DNA of 64,000 bases from Diatrype stigma (GCA_022225965.2 JAKJXP020000091.1:1-64000), one strand, 5' to 3'; shown: positions 23,703-38,618, numbered from the stretch's first letter. The notes: generated from the letters alone by a model not told the origin. Translations and numbers: made by a program.

Positions 23703-25918
23703 TCATCGCCGCGGTGGTTGCGGGGGTTCTTCCTCGAGCATGCAGGCGTTTTCCAGCATGTTTGTCCATTTGCCGCTCGTGCCCGCATGGCTGTGCTTCA
23801 GATGCTGTCGGAAGTGATCCGCACGGTAGAACTTCTTGCTGGAATTACATTCGCGGAATTTGTGCACTTCTTGCAAATGTCTCAGCCGCTCATCCCAGTC
23901 GTGTTCCGTCGGGTGCCGCGCGCGGCCGATGCCGCCGCTGCGAGCAAATTCCTCCCCGCAATAGCCGCACGTGTCAGCTTCGCCCGGCCGGTTCGTGCTA
24001 TCATGAAATGCCCGATCATAGCCTGAAATCAGTAGGGCTGAACACGACCAGCTATGCCGTCTGACGTGCAGGCTGTTCTGGTGGCGCTCGGCCTCGTTCT
24101 TGTTCTTGAACCGGTTCCCACAAAACGAGCATTCATATTGCTTTTCCGCTTCGTGCGCGCTGCATGATTCGGATTGCGTTAGCAAAAATAGTTACACCGA
24201 GTAGGAAAGGGGGGCGGGGGCAGACAGTGCAGCGCGTAGATTATGCAGTGCAGAATGCGAGGGTCAGGCTAAAACAAAAGGAAGTGGAAAATGAAAATGC
24301 GCGCAGATGGGGGTGTGGTAGTGTTCAGTACTTACCGGAGTTCTTCCTCTGTTTCGAACTTCTTGGGTTTCTTGGGACAGCACTCGCACATGCGGAAACC
24401 GCCTTGTATCTTATTCAAACTGGATTTAGGCACCTCGGTCACTTTTCTTGGCGAAGCTAATGTGCTGTTGCGGCTCTCGCCGCTGACGTTGCGCTGGTGC
24501 TGGTGTTGGTGCTGATGCTGATGCTGATGATGCGGCAGCGCTCGACCCAATGGAGCGCGAGGCGAGTGGCCCAGCGAAATGGGGTTGTTGAAAGGCGAGT
24601 TGCAAATGTCGACTGGAGAAAGTCCTCCTGTAGACAATCCACCAGGGGATCTCCGACCGTAAGAGTTCATGCTAGACATACTACTCCCAGGAATCGAGAT
24701 GTTCGATGCATAGGATGCGCTCCGCCCCGTAGATGACATAGATGACATAGATGACCCTTGGGGAATAACAGTCAGCCGTGGCGTTGGTGATGCTCTTGCG
24801 GCCCCCTCGCGACGACGTAGAAGCTCGGCCGATCCCGGGAATCCTTGCATTGGGATATCGTCCCCTGGCGGTGAGACTGCCCGACGCTTGTGTCCTGCCG
24901 TTTGGTAGTCAGGCCGAGTCATATGATCGTCAATGTACAGTTTCCTCATGCCGGATGTCTCTTCCATAGGGAATTCCGTGTCGTCAGCATTGAACTCTAC
25001 GCTGCTGTGTGTTGATACTGTCATGTCGTCGGGAATGGAGCCACTATTTGTCCTCTTCGCGCGCGCGAACAATGTCCTGTCAGCCTCTGTGGGCTCGATG
25101 GGGGATCGGTAGTCGTGGAAAGAGGGGGTGTGTAGTGGCGTATCGGTGTAGCGACTGGGGGATTCGAGGAGTGATTTGTGAGAGGGTCGGATCGGGAGGG
25201 AGAGGTGCGGCAACTGCTGCTGGGGATGAAGTTCGGAACGTGTTACCGGCTCGTTGGCGGATTGGCTTAGAGCAGACCGTCTTGGTGGCGAGTAATTGTC
25301 AAACGTCCGTCGGGAGTCGAGTTTCTTGAGTAACGAGCTGTCGAAGTCGTTTTTCAGACTCGGCTTGTTGAGCTGAAACTGGTCGTGGGACATGAATAGC
25401 TTCTTCGGGAGGGATTCCTGCGACCTGTACAATGGACTATGTTTAGCGCATTCCAAGGGAGAGCGAGACTGGGTCGTCAAGACGCAGCTATCACGTGGAA
25501 CATACCCAACAGACACCGTAGAGTTTAAGCTGTGGTAACCCTCGTCCTTGGGAGGAAACCGAGGTAGTCCTCCCTGCGGCCCAGAGTCGCGGCCGAACCC
25601 CATCCGCTCCTGCACCGAATCCCTTCGTGGGCTTTCCCAGCTTCCGTTCGAATCGAATGAACGCCCGCGCTCGTGCTTGAAATCCGGGGGAGGGGGTTGC
25701 ATATGGGGGAGGAACTTCGGGGGAGGTAACGGGGGAGGGGCGAGATCATCGGCGGTATAGCCGTTGCTTGGTATTGACATTGGTATCGAAGACGAGAATG
25801 CCGAGTGCATGTTGTGAGATCGGCTAGAATCAAAACGATTGCCTGAGTGCTCGACGTATATAGCCGGTGGACCACCACCCGGCTCCCTCGGAGCCGGGGC
25901 ATATCTGGGAATCTCCAT
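23703..25918 (-). CDS. C2H2 zinc-finger protein, putative DNA-binding regulator
   Basis: Two exons, 679 residues: 24336-25918 and 23703-24159. The 176-nt intron (donor GTAAGT, GCTAAC branch, ATGCAG acceptor) splits the first finger and joins EEELR to AHEAEKQYEC. The first 500 residues are low-complexity (Pro-, Ser-rich) with a His-Gln run near residue 470, and look disordered. The C-terminal 170 residues carry the fingers: a CECC-led degenerate finger from about 511, a classic C-x2-C-x12-H-x4-H finger (CSFCGNRF...HQNSLH), a CGYCGEEF/HLQEVH finger and a final C...H-x4-H finger (QHLKHSH). The block ending FYRADHFRQHLKHSHAGTSG matches a well-conserved fungal family whose targets I do not know. 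A nuclear role in transcription is inferred. The ATG at 25918 is the first in frame. Confidence 0.88.
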
Positions 25919-27456
25919 CTTCGGTCGCGACGATTATCCTCCCAGCGTATTATTCAGATTAAGGCGAGACTCGTAGGCTCGGTATGTTCCGATGTTCCCA
26001 ATTATGCTGCGTTGTAAGAGGTCGCCACTGCCACTGCCAGGCAACACCAACACCAACTCAGCTGAGTAGGGATATATGCACTATGTTGTATAAGGGTGAC
26101 CGATGCCTGATCTGTCATGTAGAGAAGCTCATAGGTCATCTAGTATAAGGCCATTGAGATCTGTGACGTCGGAGATGAGCTTGCCGAAAAGGGGCTTAAC
26201 ACAGCCAATTCGTCCCGGGTGGCTGAATGTCCCGAGCAGGTGCTGGAGAGAATCGCAAGAGGTAAGTATATCGGTGGCGATGTTCGTATCGGGAGGCCCA
26301 GGTCGCACTTTGCTCGCACGTCTCGGCTTGTAAGAGGAACCTCTTGGCACAAATAGTGGCCGATGGGGAGGGAGGGGACAGGCAAAACACAGGAACAACT
26401 GGATGGAGAAATCCGGAGACGCGAGGGTCGAATCCTACAAGAACAGTAATATATCCTGCCGAGTTGCAATGGAAGGAGACGGCAAGTTAGCTCGTGGAGG
26501 TTGAAATCGAAACCCCTGGCGAAAACGGCCTAACACAGCGATGGTGTCATTAACTGCCGGGCAAGAGGGGAGGTCGAGTGTCGAGTCGACGACGTAGAAT
26601 CGGGGGTGTATAGTCAATCAGTCCGTCCTGGTCTCAATGCCAGCAAGGTATATAAGATATACACGCGAGTCAAGTGAGAAACTGCCACGAAATGCTCCCA
26701 AGTCTTCTTCTTCTTCTTCTTCTTCAGTCTTTCTTTCCAACCCTTAGCCTGCCTATGCAGCTTGCCATATATCAGATACGCTAGGTGTTCGTGTACGCCT
26801 CAGACGTGATCGCTAGCTTATGTAAATATTTCCAGCCTTTACGAGATTATCTCCTCGAGGACGAGTCAATGGTCAATGCAGCAGCGTTAGGACCAAGTAT
26901 AATTGGAACAAGAAAAAAGATGGCTCCAAGGAATTGCTAAGGGCTCGGGAAAAGTAGGGAAAAGTGATCCTCGAATGCCAGGAACAACAAATGCTGGGGG
27001 GCCCGAGAAAAATAAAAATAAAATAAGAATAAAGTATTAATGGTCAAGTTACCAACTTGATGCTAAGCAACGATGTAAGAGAGACTAAGCGACAACAGGA
27101 CTCCGATATCTACAACCTGCCGAACTATCTTCTACGAGATGAGCAGAGACAGAATATGAATAAAATGCAGAGGAGCAGTAGAAGTAGGGGTAGGTATCAT
27201 GATTATAAGTTATGTGCGCTGGGATGGGCATCATATTGTATCCGTTTAGGTAAGGCAAGGTAGGGAACATTGTATGTACGAAGCATGCACATAAGGTACA
27301 TACATGTAAGGACATGCGATTGTAGGGGGCCGCTGGCACTGGGGCAGGTACTTTCTCGAGGTACGTACATGGGCTTGTGTATTTCATGGGTCTGGATTGG
27401 TGCAGTTCCCACAGTCCCGTTCGCCCTTAGGTACAGGCCGGTAGGTAACATGTAAC
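25919..27456. other. Upstream region of the zinc-finger gene; no gene seen
   Basis: Contains the promoter and probable 5' leader of the leftward C2H2 gene. A CTT trinucleotide tract lies at about 26704-26725 and an A-rich stretch at about 27008-27040. No further coding region supported. Confidence 0.5.
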
Positions 27457-27458
27457 TA

Positions 27459-28046
27459 CTCACTCCGCCTAATATCGGCCGCTCACTTACGTTCACTCCG
27501 GTCGCCAAGTCCTACATTGGATATGTAATTATACTAGTGCTTATATACAACCAAGTCCATACAATTTATATGGACCGGAAAGTATATCTACATAAGTACA
27601 ACTTTCAAAAAATGCATAATTGGATAAGCCGATATGCCAAGTTATGGTCCGTATTACGTACGATTTATTCCGAGTTTAGCAAAAGTGAAGCTGGCGACGT
27701 AAAATATTTACAGATTTTTGGTGTTTTGGCTATATATATGCAACCATATAATATGCAACCAGGTTAATAAGCTATTGTAATTGGTGCAATTCTTATATTA
27801 ATTTATAGCGACAGCATTGTTGGAAATAGTGGCAGCCGGGCTAGGCGTCGAATTGCAATTAATAGCTTACATGCCAAATACCATTATGAACATAAATGGA
27901 ATTATTTACCTTAGAAAAGATACATTTTTAGACATACAAATTATATGGCATTTAGAAGTATATACGCTAGTACAATTACATGTCCAATGTAGGACTTGGC
28001 GACCGGAGTGAGCGTCAGCGAATGGGCCGATATTAGGCGGAGTGAG
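27459..28046. mobile_element. 588-bp TIR element flanked by TA (MITE, Tc1/mariner/pogo-like)
   Basis: The ends are imperfect inverted repeats of about 90 bp. Both arms begin CTCACTCCGCCTAATATCGG, diverge for about 13 bases, then share CACTCCGGTCGCCAAGTCCT and onward to TATATAC. Each end is flanked by TA (27457-27458 and 28047-28048), the target duplication expected of Tc1/mariner-pogo elements. The interior is AT-rich, 400 bp, with no transposase. This is a non-autonomous element; its autonomous partner is not in the window. Confidence 0.85.
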
Positions 28047-28048
28047 TA

Positions 28049-31000
28049 CTAGCATTATACATACATACAAGTAGGTAAGTATACGATATAGGTACACAAC
28101 TTACCTACTAGGTGTACCTACCTCCCTAGCACGCCTGGATACCTACGTCCAACGCTACGAGCGTACGCCGCAAACCCGCATCATCTCTGGGCTCTGGTCT
28201 TGAGTAGTAGCAACTGCTGGGTTCGGTCTTCCAGTTTAGCTAAGTTAGTGACTTCAGCCCTTTGAGGTTCGTCTTACAGGGGCTGACGGGACTTCGCCTG
28301 TCTGTCTGTGTCGTTGCTGGCACTAGGGCGACACAGGGATGAAGGAAGAACCCTCCCCACCATAGATGCATATGTACATCTGTACTTGTATGTATGTACA
28401 TACACACGTTATGCGTTATAGCAGGTCAGTATGTAGGTCAGTATGCCGGGGGTGTATTGCTGGGGGGTATGTGGTATGTGCGTAGGTACATATATACAGG
28501 TCACGACCACTGTACCAGAACTTTACTGCTTGTGGATAAGTCCGTAATTCCATGGTGGGGTAAGCATGTGCCGCAGGGAAGAACAGGGCCTGACAGGGCG
28601 GACAGGGCAGAGCAGGGCAGGTAGGGCATGGGGTTTTATGGATGGTAACCTTGAGGGCTAACTATTACTGGGTATGTACTTCGTACGTTATGTGGAATTC
28701 ATCGCATGGTACCATACCTACATGTAGCCCTTGTCCATGGCTGCCATGGCTGTTACCGGCGCTCTCTCATTCGGGCGTTTCTACTCCCCAGCCAGTACTT
28801 TTTCGTGACCTGTCAGGCAGAGTTCGAAAGAAGAAGAACAACCCATACGGACTTCAGTGGCCCAAGCGTGACATATGTATGGTTTTTTCCGGACTCTGCC
28901 TGCCTGTACGACCGGGGAGGTGTGTGGATACCGGGTGGGCGTGGATGGGAATATCCTCGAGGGATAAAAGCTGCATGGGAGCATGGGAGGGAGTATACGG
29001 AGTGACGAGGTAGCCCTAACCTGCATACCTACTGACCTACATATATGTAGCTGCTAGGTAGGCATGTATGTAGCGCGGTACCTATGTAGGGCAGAGAGGG
29101 AGTTGCAGGGGTGGTTGGCAATGGCAAGTCTAAGGGCCAGAAAACCCAGAAAATAGGGGGTGCCACGACAATAGCCATGGGGAGTTGCCTTATTGAAGGC
29201 ATGCCTAGGTATGTACTACGTAGTACAAATGGCATCGAGGAAAAAGAGCCTTCACCTGCCTCTCATACGTCTACCTGCCTCCCACATTACTGAGTATTGA
29301 GTACTAGGTATATGGCAAATTGAATTGCGGCATGGACTTTATACGCACTCCGTTCAGGTGATGTTTCCATGGTAATTTCGTATGATTCCCATTCCAATGG
29401 GTACTTCGTCTACCGATTGACGACAATGCAGTAAAGCATCCTTCTGATCTCCATCTCAAATTTATACATACCAAGTACCCAGTCAGGCAGAAGGGCCCCC
29501 ACCCAGAAGTGCCGTTTCGCGTGATTATATTATGTCCGATCTCATAGGCATATGTCGGTGAACTATCTCCTCTTAGGCTGGGCTGCTTGCCAGCACTAGC
29601 CAGAAGCTTTGCTCTTGGTGACATATTGTCAGTAGAAGGAACTCTTGCGTCATGCCACTGCATCTACCTGGTAGCAACATGCATGTAATAGTTATACTAC
29701 CTACCTAGTAGTATGATGAAGTTTCCATGTTTCGGCTCCTAAACCGTAACGCCAAATATCCCGGAATAGCTTCACGGCTCGTCTGGACCACATTATTACC
29801 CTAGCTCACTCAGCAAGGATGGGACGTAACAGGACGCACATGGCACACATGGCAGACTACTACTAGCGATTTTGCAATGCGGCGCAGATTCAGGATCAAA
29901 ACCCCTCAATAAGCCCTGCTTATTCCTGAGGTAGATCATCATGTTAACATCGTCTTGGTACATTTAGCCTGGAAACAGACGGTTGGTGCCTCGGTATGAA
30001 GCTTAATTGCGCAGAGTTATAGGAAAAAGCCGTCGGCTTATCTTCAAGGTTGGGTAATATTCATTAACATCAATGCTGTAAAACAACATACTACCTGACC
30101 TATACCTGCCTTTCTGGCTCCAGACGACAATCCTGGAAGCACAGTGTCGGCCCGACTTGCTTATTACATAATCTCAATGCGGCAAGAATTGATCTCATCC
30201 ACCTATGCAGCTACCTACCTATGCTAGAGTTATTCGAGCACCGATGGATCGACTTGGATCAGTTTGGATGTAGGTCTCAGCCCTGTGCCGCAACGAAGGA
30301 CTTATAGGCCTGTCATGCCTGCCTCACGCCTGCTCCGGAACAGAAACACGGTCACGGAGCTAGGGATCTAGGTGCTGATAGAGAGGCCACCTATGGAATC
30401 GCTATAATCCCAAGGTTGCTTGCCGGTATATTGATGTGGGGCCGACGAGCCAGAAGAAGAAACGTGCATACGAAGCACACGACTCGGTACAAACCCTTCA
30501 CATCGCCGTATACGCCGTATACAGTGGGTAATGGGGGGAGTGGGTTATCATCATCCTTGAACGTTACATCCTTCGGACGAGTGCCGTTAACCCTTAAATG
30601 CGGCATTTGTATAAGATCGGCCTCGATGGAAGCCAGCGGGCCCCCGATGCTCCCCCAGCTCCCTGGCCTCTCTTCTCACTTCTTTAAGGTGCTCGGGTTA
30701 TAGTTCCCCGCACCCACATACATGGGGAAGCAGCCTACCAACTCTCCGAGTTGCAAAATGTGGGAAACTAACAGCTTTGGTCACCGATGACGATGTGCCT
30801 ACAGATATACGATATAGTTCAAAATAGTCAGCAGGCATGTGTCAGCACACTACATTCAATGTTATACACAATAAGGCAATAGGCCCTTTTACCCATCTCA
30901 GATTATGCCTATTAAGGCTGCTCCGTCCGGGGGGCCGATGGTCGAAAACTGGTGAAACAGCCTTAACCGTGCTATCCAGCCCAGCCCAGCCCTACAAGGC

Positions 31001-34000
31001 GATAACTACCCCACTTAACAACGGCAAGTTTTTATACGAGAAAGCACTCGGCTTTCTTCCCTAATCAATAAAAACAAGGTTCATCAGTTCGTTGGGATTC
31101 TCCAAAAATGATCAGCCAGCCACATACACGCGTAGCTCGACTTGCTGTCAATGGGGTCACCGGCGTGGGTGATGCACATCAACCGATGATCCTTTCCGGA
31201 CGGATAGCTCACTCTGACTTAGATACCTATAAGATGATACGATGCGGGCGGCAGAGTCGCAGACCGTCTCTCTCGTTCATTAACCCCAAGCAGCGTACCT
31301 CGTGAGCAGCTCGTCCCCCTCACTAGCGGTCTGGTGGTTGGGTGGTGAGAAGAAGGCTTATGGGGCGACGCAGCAGGATGGCACGGCGACGGAGGTATTT
31401 GGGAGCTCATTCTCTTGGAAAGCAAGAGGGCTGACACCAGCATCTTCGATATTGCAATCGCGACGAGTAGCACGTGTAACTACATGCGTAGCACGTAACT
31501 ATATACACATACATGCTGATCGAGACACACCTATGTGCACATGCGAGGTTTCTTGGGATTGGGCGTTGAGAGTGCCGGTCAACTACTACCGTATGGTATG
31601 TATTAGAGTTGACGTGATGAGACAAATACCAAGCTTCGTGTGGTGGGTTCGCTATATATCACCATACTCGCTACGCGGGATCTCACGTTGGTAGCATTGG
31701 AGGCAGTGAGTTGTTGGTGTCGGTATGGCGTTTCATGTGCAGCACTCGCGCTTCCTCTTCTCATTCGTCCCCTTTGACGCGATGATGTCGATGTAACACA
31801 GGGGCGTCGTAACGTCCAGTAATATCCTCGGGGCCGAGTGCGGGGAGCAAGAACGAGTGGCAGAGGCTCAAACTTCAGACGGGAACTTAACGGTAGCTGC
31901 ATTAGGTACCTACATAGTCACCTTCTTCCCGTGCCACGAATGTATCAGGTCGGCCACGAGGCATATTATATACCACAGTCTATGAAACCAAGTTCAACCT
32001 CGAGTTTGCTGGCCTTACAATGCCGCCGGACGGAGAACCTTCGTTGCGAGAGTAACTCTATGTATGTAGTGTGTACATACTACTAAGTTATGTCCACAGG
32101 TCAGCTGATAAAACAATTGAGGTTACAACAAAGCATCTGAGATGGCGCTTATGCCTGCCTACACGATGCGCACATGATATACGGGCGGCACATATCACAC
32201 TGAACCGGCCTCCTCATTTCCCTACTTGGTAATACATGGTTCCGTTATATGAGAAACACGATGAGTTATTTGTTACTCTGCAAAACAAAGCTTAGGTAGT
32301 TCCATAAACCGTCATGGTTAATTGCTGACTTACGACGCAGTGCCTACTTAGTATATAGCCAACTAACTACAATCTCAAGGGCCTTTCCTAGACTAAGCCT
32401 TTGGCTGATACATGATTGATCCCAGGAAGTCACTGAGCTCCTCAGCCCTACCGCCTCCAAGGATTGGCAAGACAAGCTAACGGCTGCCTCGCATAATTGG
32501 CTGGTTTTGGAGGGTCTTGGTGGAGTCGGGACACGGAAGCAAGGGTAACTATCGCACACATACCGAGGTTACACACGAGGCCAGACACCAGGTTGCACAG
32601 ATGGGGGTCCTGTTACACAAACACGAAGAACTCAAGAAGAAAGTACGAAGTATTCGTATGGCCAATAATTACCAAGGTATCAAGGTATCAGCTATAATAC
32701 ATGCAGTTAGTCACTCTGTACGCACCCACGTCAATGATATCAGCATCCGTCACCATCTCATCTCATGCTATAGTGGAAATGGATGTATCTACATGCTCTT
32801 ACATTGTTACCGGATTAGCTCAGTGACTTCGAACGAACTACTTGAGCAGCCCGACATATCCCCATCTCCGAAAAGTTGCAGTGAGGAACAACGCATTGGG
32901 AGAATTGAAAGTAAGCCTCAGCGCTGACTGCATAGATGGGCCAACGCACATATTCGCATTCGGTTTTATATGTCCTATGAGGTGTCGTCCATACTAGACG
33001 CTTAGTCAAGACATGACTGCATCCGCTTTCTTACTAGTTTCTTATTAGTGACTATCTTACTGGGAAGTCAGATGATTGCTTCTCGACGTGTTGTATATGA
33101 CCGCACACATCGAAGCAATCATCGAAACGTCGAGGCTGGTCTCGGTTCCGACAGCTTGGGATCATTGCTGCACCCAACAGGGCTAGCAACACGCAACCTT
33201 CATGCACGTATGGCTCCAACAGCAACCCACTAATCAACGAGGCCCTTTGTGAGTTGCCCTTGCTGCCAACATCGACATATATGCTCCATACTCATATTCC
33301 ATGCGAACCTCGAACCGACCCAGATCTCCGGATCCCTCATTGCTGTAGTAAGCTACTAGTCAGTTACGCAGTATGCGTAGTTCCTTCGTTTAGTCACCGA
33401 GACAAGCGTTGAGCATGCGCAATGCGCGCTGGATTTTGGAACATTCTGTAGTGGTTCCAGACCTAGACCCGGGAACGCTCCTGATCTGGACTTACAGCGC
33501 GAGATGAAGGCGGCGCAGGATATACGCACGCATAGCTCACGCATAGCTCGATCTAGCCCTCCGGCGATGGGTAGTTAGTTCGCTGGCTACTGTAGTTAGA
33601 CTTGCCTGCGAGTACTGCGTACACCTCCGTCCTCCGTACGCTACGGACCAACCTGGTCAGCTCCCATGCTTCCGGAATGCTAACCGAACTCACCAAACTG
33701 AGGCTAAACTCAGGTGGTGGCTTTTCCCGCCAACATTGCAAAGGAAATCCGGTACCTTTTCTGTTATGAATGGGGGCTGCGAGGCCTCACTGGGTCTACG
33801 AGAGCTTCTAAGAACAACTGGATCCGTCGTCTAAGAGCCCAAGAGAAGCTAGTGGCGGCGTCGCTTGATTAGATGATTTAAAATCCTTGGCAACACACAA
33901 GACACATGACGGAATGTTTCCCGCCAGCATTTGCCTAAGCTAGATCCATTCATGCCCTTATATTTCTGCCCTATCGGTCACTATGGGTGCTGCCGTATCG

Positions 34001-37000
34001 CCGTATCTTCCTGGGCATTACTTAAGCTACTAAGATATAGGATCTGAAATTATGTAATTCCGCGGTGGAACAAACCGTACCCCTCCCCCCCGCACTGGTA
34101 TCATTACTGTAACTCCTGGGCGCTGGTTAACTATAGGTCGCCTTATATTGATCCAATTGTGTTTACTTGCGTACTTAACTAGGTATTAAGGAGTCCCGTC
34201 TTGCTGTTTATCCCGAGCGCGCAGGGCTGCGAGACGAAGATCACATCCGTATAGTACCGAGCGACAGACCGATATACCAGTTAATCTCCTCGTGCCTTCA
34301 CCGCTATGTCGGAAACATGTCGTGGAACGATGCTCGAATGAACGGCACATACTACATAGAGGTTGTTCGACGTCCCTTCAGCTCTCGACGCAACGCCGCG
34401 TTCGTGTCACCACCACCACCATTATCTGGAGTTGCCTCCTTGAACATGAGACGATATTTCACTAGGTATCCTGAGTGTTTTTAGCTCGCCCCTTTGCGCG
34501 CCTTTGGTACCTATCTTGGGTAGTTAATTTCTATTCACATACGTATGTAGGTACGCAACTGACCAGTTGGCCGCACATACTGATACAATACAACATGAAC
34601 CCCTACCATCACGTAGTTGAATCCCCGTGCATACAGAACAGGGGCTGAACACATGGCATAGACTGCCTAAGTGGATAGCTTTCCCACGTTCCAACCACCC
34701 GAAGCCCATCTCCGCCGTAGCCGCTAGTTAGGTTAGGTAGTAGGACGATGCGGCCTGTACTTCGTGACTACTACTAGCACTACTAAATACCTTGTCACTG
34801 TACGAAGTACCTACATGATCGCCTCGAAGTGGATTAGGTAACTTTTCGCCCCCAAGCAGGAAGCAGGGGAAAGACTCGGCATACGACAGAGCTACTAGTT
34901 AGTCTACGTAGTACTGGAGTTGGGTCATCGTGATAGTTCACGACCTGGTCTATCGAGACACGAATTAGGTAATAGCAGCCGTGTCACCGTCGTCTGCGCC
35001 GCTCGTTTCGAGCCTTATCACAGTAGCAATACGATGCGGCGTCGAGGAAACACGCGTGGCCAATGCGTACGTACATATTGATATGTCGGGTCATAAGCTC
35101 CGAAACGGTAACGAGGGGGTGGGCGGCGAAACGTGGCCGAAACCTGCCTCCAACCATGGCTTGCGGTCGTCGGTTCGCTATGTATGTATGTATGTACAGT
35201 GCGGTGCGGTGCGGCCGCGGCGGCGCGGCGCATTTCGGCAGAACGCCTAGTAGGGCAGAAAGCACGAAACTCATTCGTCCCATCCCATCCCATCCCAGCG
35301 AGTACGTACTATATACAACACAACATACAGGGGTGGTTCATTTCTGCAAATGGCATTTCATGTGAAATATTCGGTTAGTAACTCGAATGGCCTCGGTTCA
35401 TTGGGCGGGAAAGCAACTCTATAACGTCATGGCATGAAGCGGAAGTATGCACTCGCAAGAATAGTATAGGTCAATATGCCCATGCATACGTGTGTGTATG
35501 TATGTATGTATGTATGTATGTATGTACTTACACGTGAGGGGAGGGGAGAAACGGAAAGATATAAACGCAGTGTTTTCAAAGACACAACATCATTGGCCCC
35601 CTAGTATATTACGGTATATTGTAGAGGTGCCGGCAATGTAGCTCTGCCGGCACCAGCAAGCTATTCCACCAACCACCTGACTACCCTCACTGGGCCTCAG
35701 ATAGTCAATTAAGCGTTATACAATGTGACCCTTGTTGTACGACCTGCCACCTTCTGAGACATGATTCAAATGCAAGCCGCCTTTCTTTTTTTCTTTTTTT
35801 CCTGCTGCTTTTTATCCTCTATTCTTTTTGCCCCGCGCATAGGGCCGGAGATCCTGAACTAAGGCAAGGTCGTTGGCTGCTAGTCAACTTAAGTAGTCAG
35901 TCAGTTGCCTGTCTTGCCTGTGTATGTATGCACCTAGAAGCCACCAGCTTAACCAGTAACAATTCAATCAACCAGGCAAAGCATGTGCGAAACGCCACGC
36001 CCTCCCGCAGATCTCTGTGTCCTTATCATTATATCTGGCTATTTCATGTAGCTAGTTAAGGGGCGAATGCAAGATCCGGTGCACTGCTACTGCTGGTGCT
36101 GGTTGCCTGCATACTCCCGAGACCTGAGAGTGGTTACCAGTGCCTGCTGTTTCCCCCATCCTGTCGTCCGGATGTGAGGTACAATACATCGCTGTTTTAG
36201 TTATGCTCACTATAGAAAACCCCTACTAGTAATATGTAGGTACCGAAAGGCAGTTCCCACTTATCCCCCTTCTTTGAGCGCGCGGCTTTACAAACTCGAA
36301 CGGGCCTATAGGATGGGCTGGGCTGCCTCTTATTTATCAATTATACCTACCCCTGTTTCTCCTCTCTCGCCAGCTAGAAAATTTACAGATGGCGGCATGG
36401 GTCTTATCGGAGATTCGTGTTTTGGCTCTTCATTCCCTGTTATTCCCAGGGAAATGTTTCGCGATGACATCGTTCATAACTGGGATCTTCAACGACGGCG
36501 CCATTATAAGAAATTTCGAAACCTGCTCTTAGGGTACTGTTACGTTACATCTCTACTGTACCTACACTTGTCGACTCATATATATACTTGCCTCGATATA
36601 TACGTAAGCTATATAGTTCCCTACGTGACTACTACTAAGCAGACACCCTAAACGTCGGCTATTTGTTCTTTGTAGTCACATAGATGATATGTTCTAGTGC
36701 TTGAATCTTGTACTTGGTACTGTCGTTATACACAGGCACAGGGCAGTTGAGCCCCATGGAATGGCCCCCACTATCACAAGTGCCGAGCCGCTCAAGGACG
36801 GACCATGGACGGCCAATCGTTCGCTTTTCAGCCGCGCCCTCGGCACCCGAAACTATATTTCTGCTGTAACTACCTTCGTACTACCGTAGGTACAAGTAGA
36901 ACTATACGTCAATGCCGCTATGCACTAAGTGAAGGCCAGTGTTACTAGAACGCAAGCAATCTCCGAGGAGTACTTTAACTAGTAGTAGCTATGTCGTTTG

Positions 37001-38618
37001 GAAGTACCTACATGATATTCTAGTTAGCTCGATGTTCTGGCCTTACGTACAGTTACGCCCTCGGAATTGCGGATGTTGTGCACATCTGAGAATAACTACC
37101 TACATACTTATTAGGTAGACTACATAGTACACAGTAACCGAATGTCAAACGTTGATATCAAGTCTGATGTAAGGCTTAGCTGGAGTCTAGAATTCTGGCT
37201 GCGAACTACATACCAATAGTAGTTAATGAGCCCAATATTATTTTAGTTGATTGGTTATTCATGTTAAGGTGGTCGATGAATAACAGAACGTACCAGACTC
37301 GCCATCGAAACAATTGCTCTTTTGAATTTCAGCGCTCGTTATATTCGTGGTAATGCATACGTATCCGTGGAACGCTATGATCGAGCTGCTGCGTAGATCT
37401 AGATTGACTTTGTGGCTATGTAGATCGTGTGCCACCCATGCACAACCCAATGATTGCACTTGTGAGGTAGCACTATAAACCGCGGCGCGGCTTCGAAGTT
37501 CGCCCCCAAACTCTCCCCCCCTGGCCCCCTATGTAGCATCCGTGGCGAATCTATATCCCGCGCTCCGGACCAGCTCAAGCGTCATCGATCCCCTATTCAA
37601 AAGTGTGCCGCCGTGAAAAAGATCAAGAGCGCATGCGTTGCCTTCAGGATCTCGGCGTCTTGTAACAAGTAAGCAACTCGGCGTCCATCACTAAACCCGA
37701 CAGTAGTCTTCGACAGCGTGCACTTTTCGGCTTGGCAGTCATCTTCAGCTTCGGACTAGCCCCGCTTCCGCGCCTCTTTTAGACTCCCTACTATAATACG
37801 CACGAGGAATTAGCCCGATATCATGATATTACATACGCCCTAGGGCAGAACATCGTGAGATTTAGTTAGGCTAACTGGACTAATGAACAGCTGGTCGGTC
37901 GCTCAGGCGTTTTATTGTTTTTTCAGGTGTGCTAGCTCCATCTGGATCTCCGAAAAAGACACCTCAACTTGACTCTCGTCAGCCTTAACTCCAGCCCTAG
38001 GAGATATATGTAGCCCTTTAGTTAGTCTATCTGCTTACCTGCTTACCTGTTCCAAGGTTCGGCGATGCAGGGGCTGCAACCGGCGGGTGTCGATTTGATA
38101 GTAGGGACTCCGGCAGTTCCGGTTATCCTATCTTACCCAGTCCGAGGTGTCTTGGCAAGTACGAAAACCTCACTACCATCCCGGGTCCGAGTTGACTACA
38201 CAGTTTCCGGTACCAAACCACGCCCAACGTATTTACCGTAGCTATTAGTTAGGTGAAATCAGCCACATAACGCATACGTGTAATCGGGCACTAGGTGCCC
38301 CGACAGGCAGTGGGCCAAGCGTGTCAGAACACGCACGACAACCCCATCGCCATCGTAAGATCGCAAAGCCTGGCGAGATGTGTCCGCGTTATAGAGCTTA
38401 TGATTTGTGGCGCTCGCGGCTGCTCGGATGTGGCTGCACGCACGCCGAGCCAACCTACGCGTCCAACGTGAGGAACATATTGCACTTGCGCTCACATATG
38501 GAAATAATCAAATACCATTATACTGCTGGCAGCCACCAAATTCAGATAGAGGCGAGGAAAGGAGGTAGGAAGGGGGCTACTCGTGGTTAACCAGAAACGA
38601 AGAAGTCAGACCAAACAC
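28049..38618. other. 10.6-kb gene-poor region of normal composition
   Basis: Despite ordinary GC content I find no gene with recognisable domains or a credible exon structure. Repeated motifs include TAGGTACCTAC-type palindromes, CAGGGCAGG tandem units near 28592-28622 and the TATG microsatellite at 35493. An open frame at 32517-32927 with an EELKKKVRSIRMANNYQ segment is the most coding-like, but it stays unassigned. Confidence 0.45.
35493..35526. repeat. (TATG)n microsatellite
   Basis: About eight TATG units in tandem, preceded by a short GT run. Noncoding. Confidence 0.9.

Noticed and set aside
32517..32927. 136-codon plus-strand frame with a Lys-rich segment
   Set aside because: Protein-like in the middle only; the flanking parts look random and no homologous family comes to mind.
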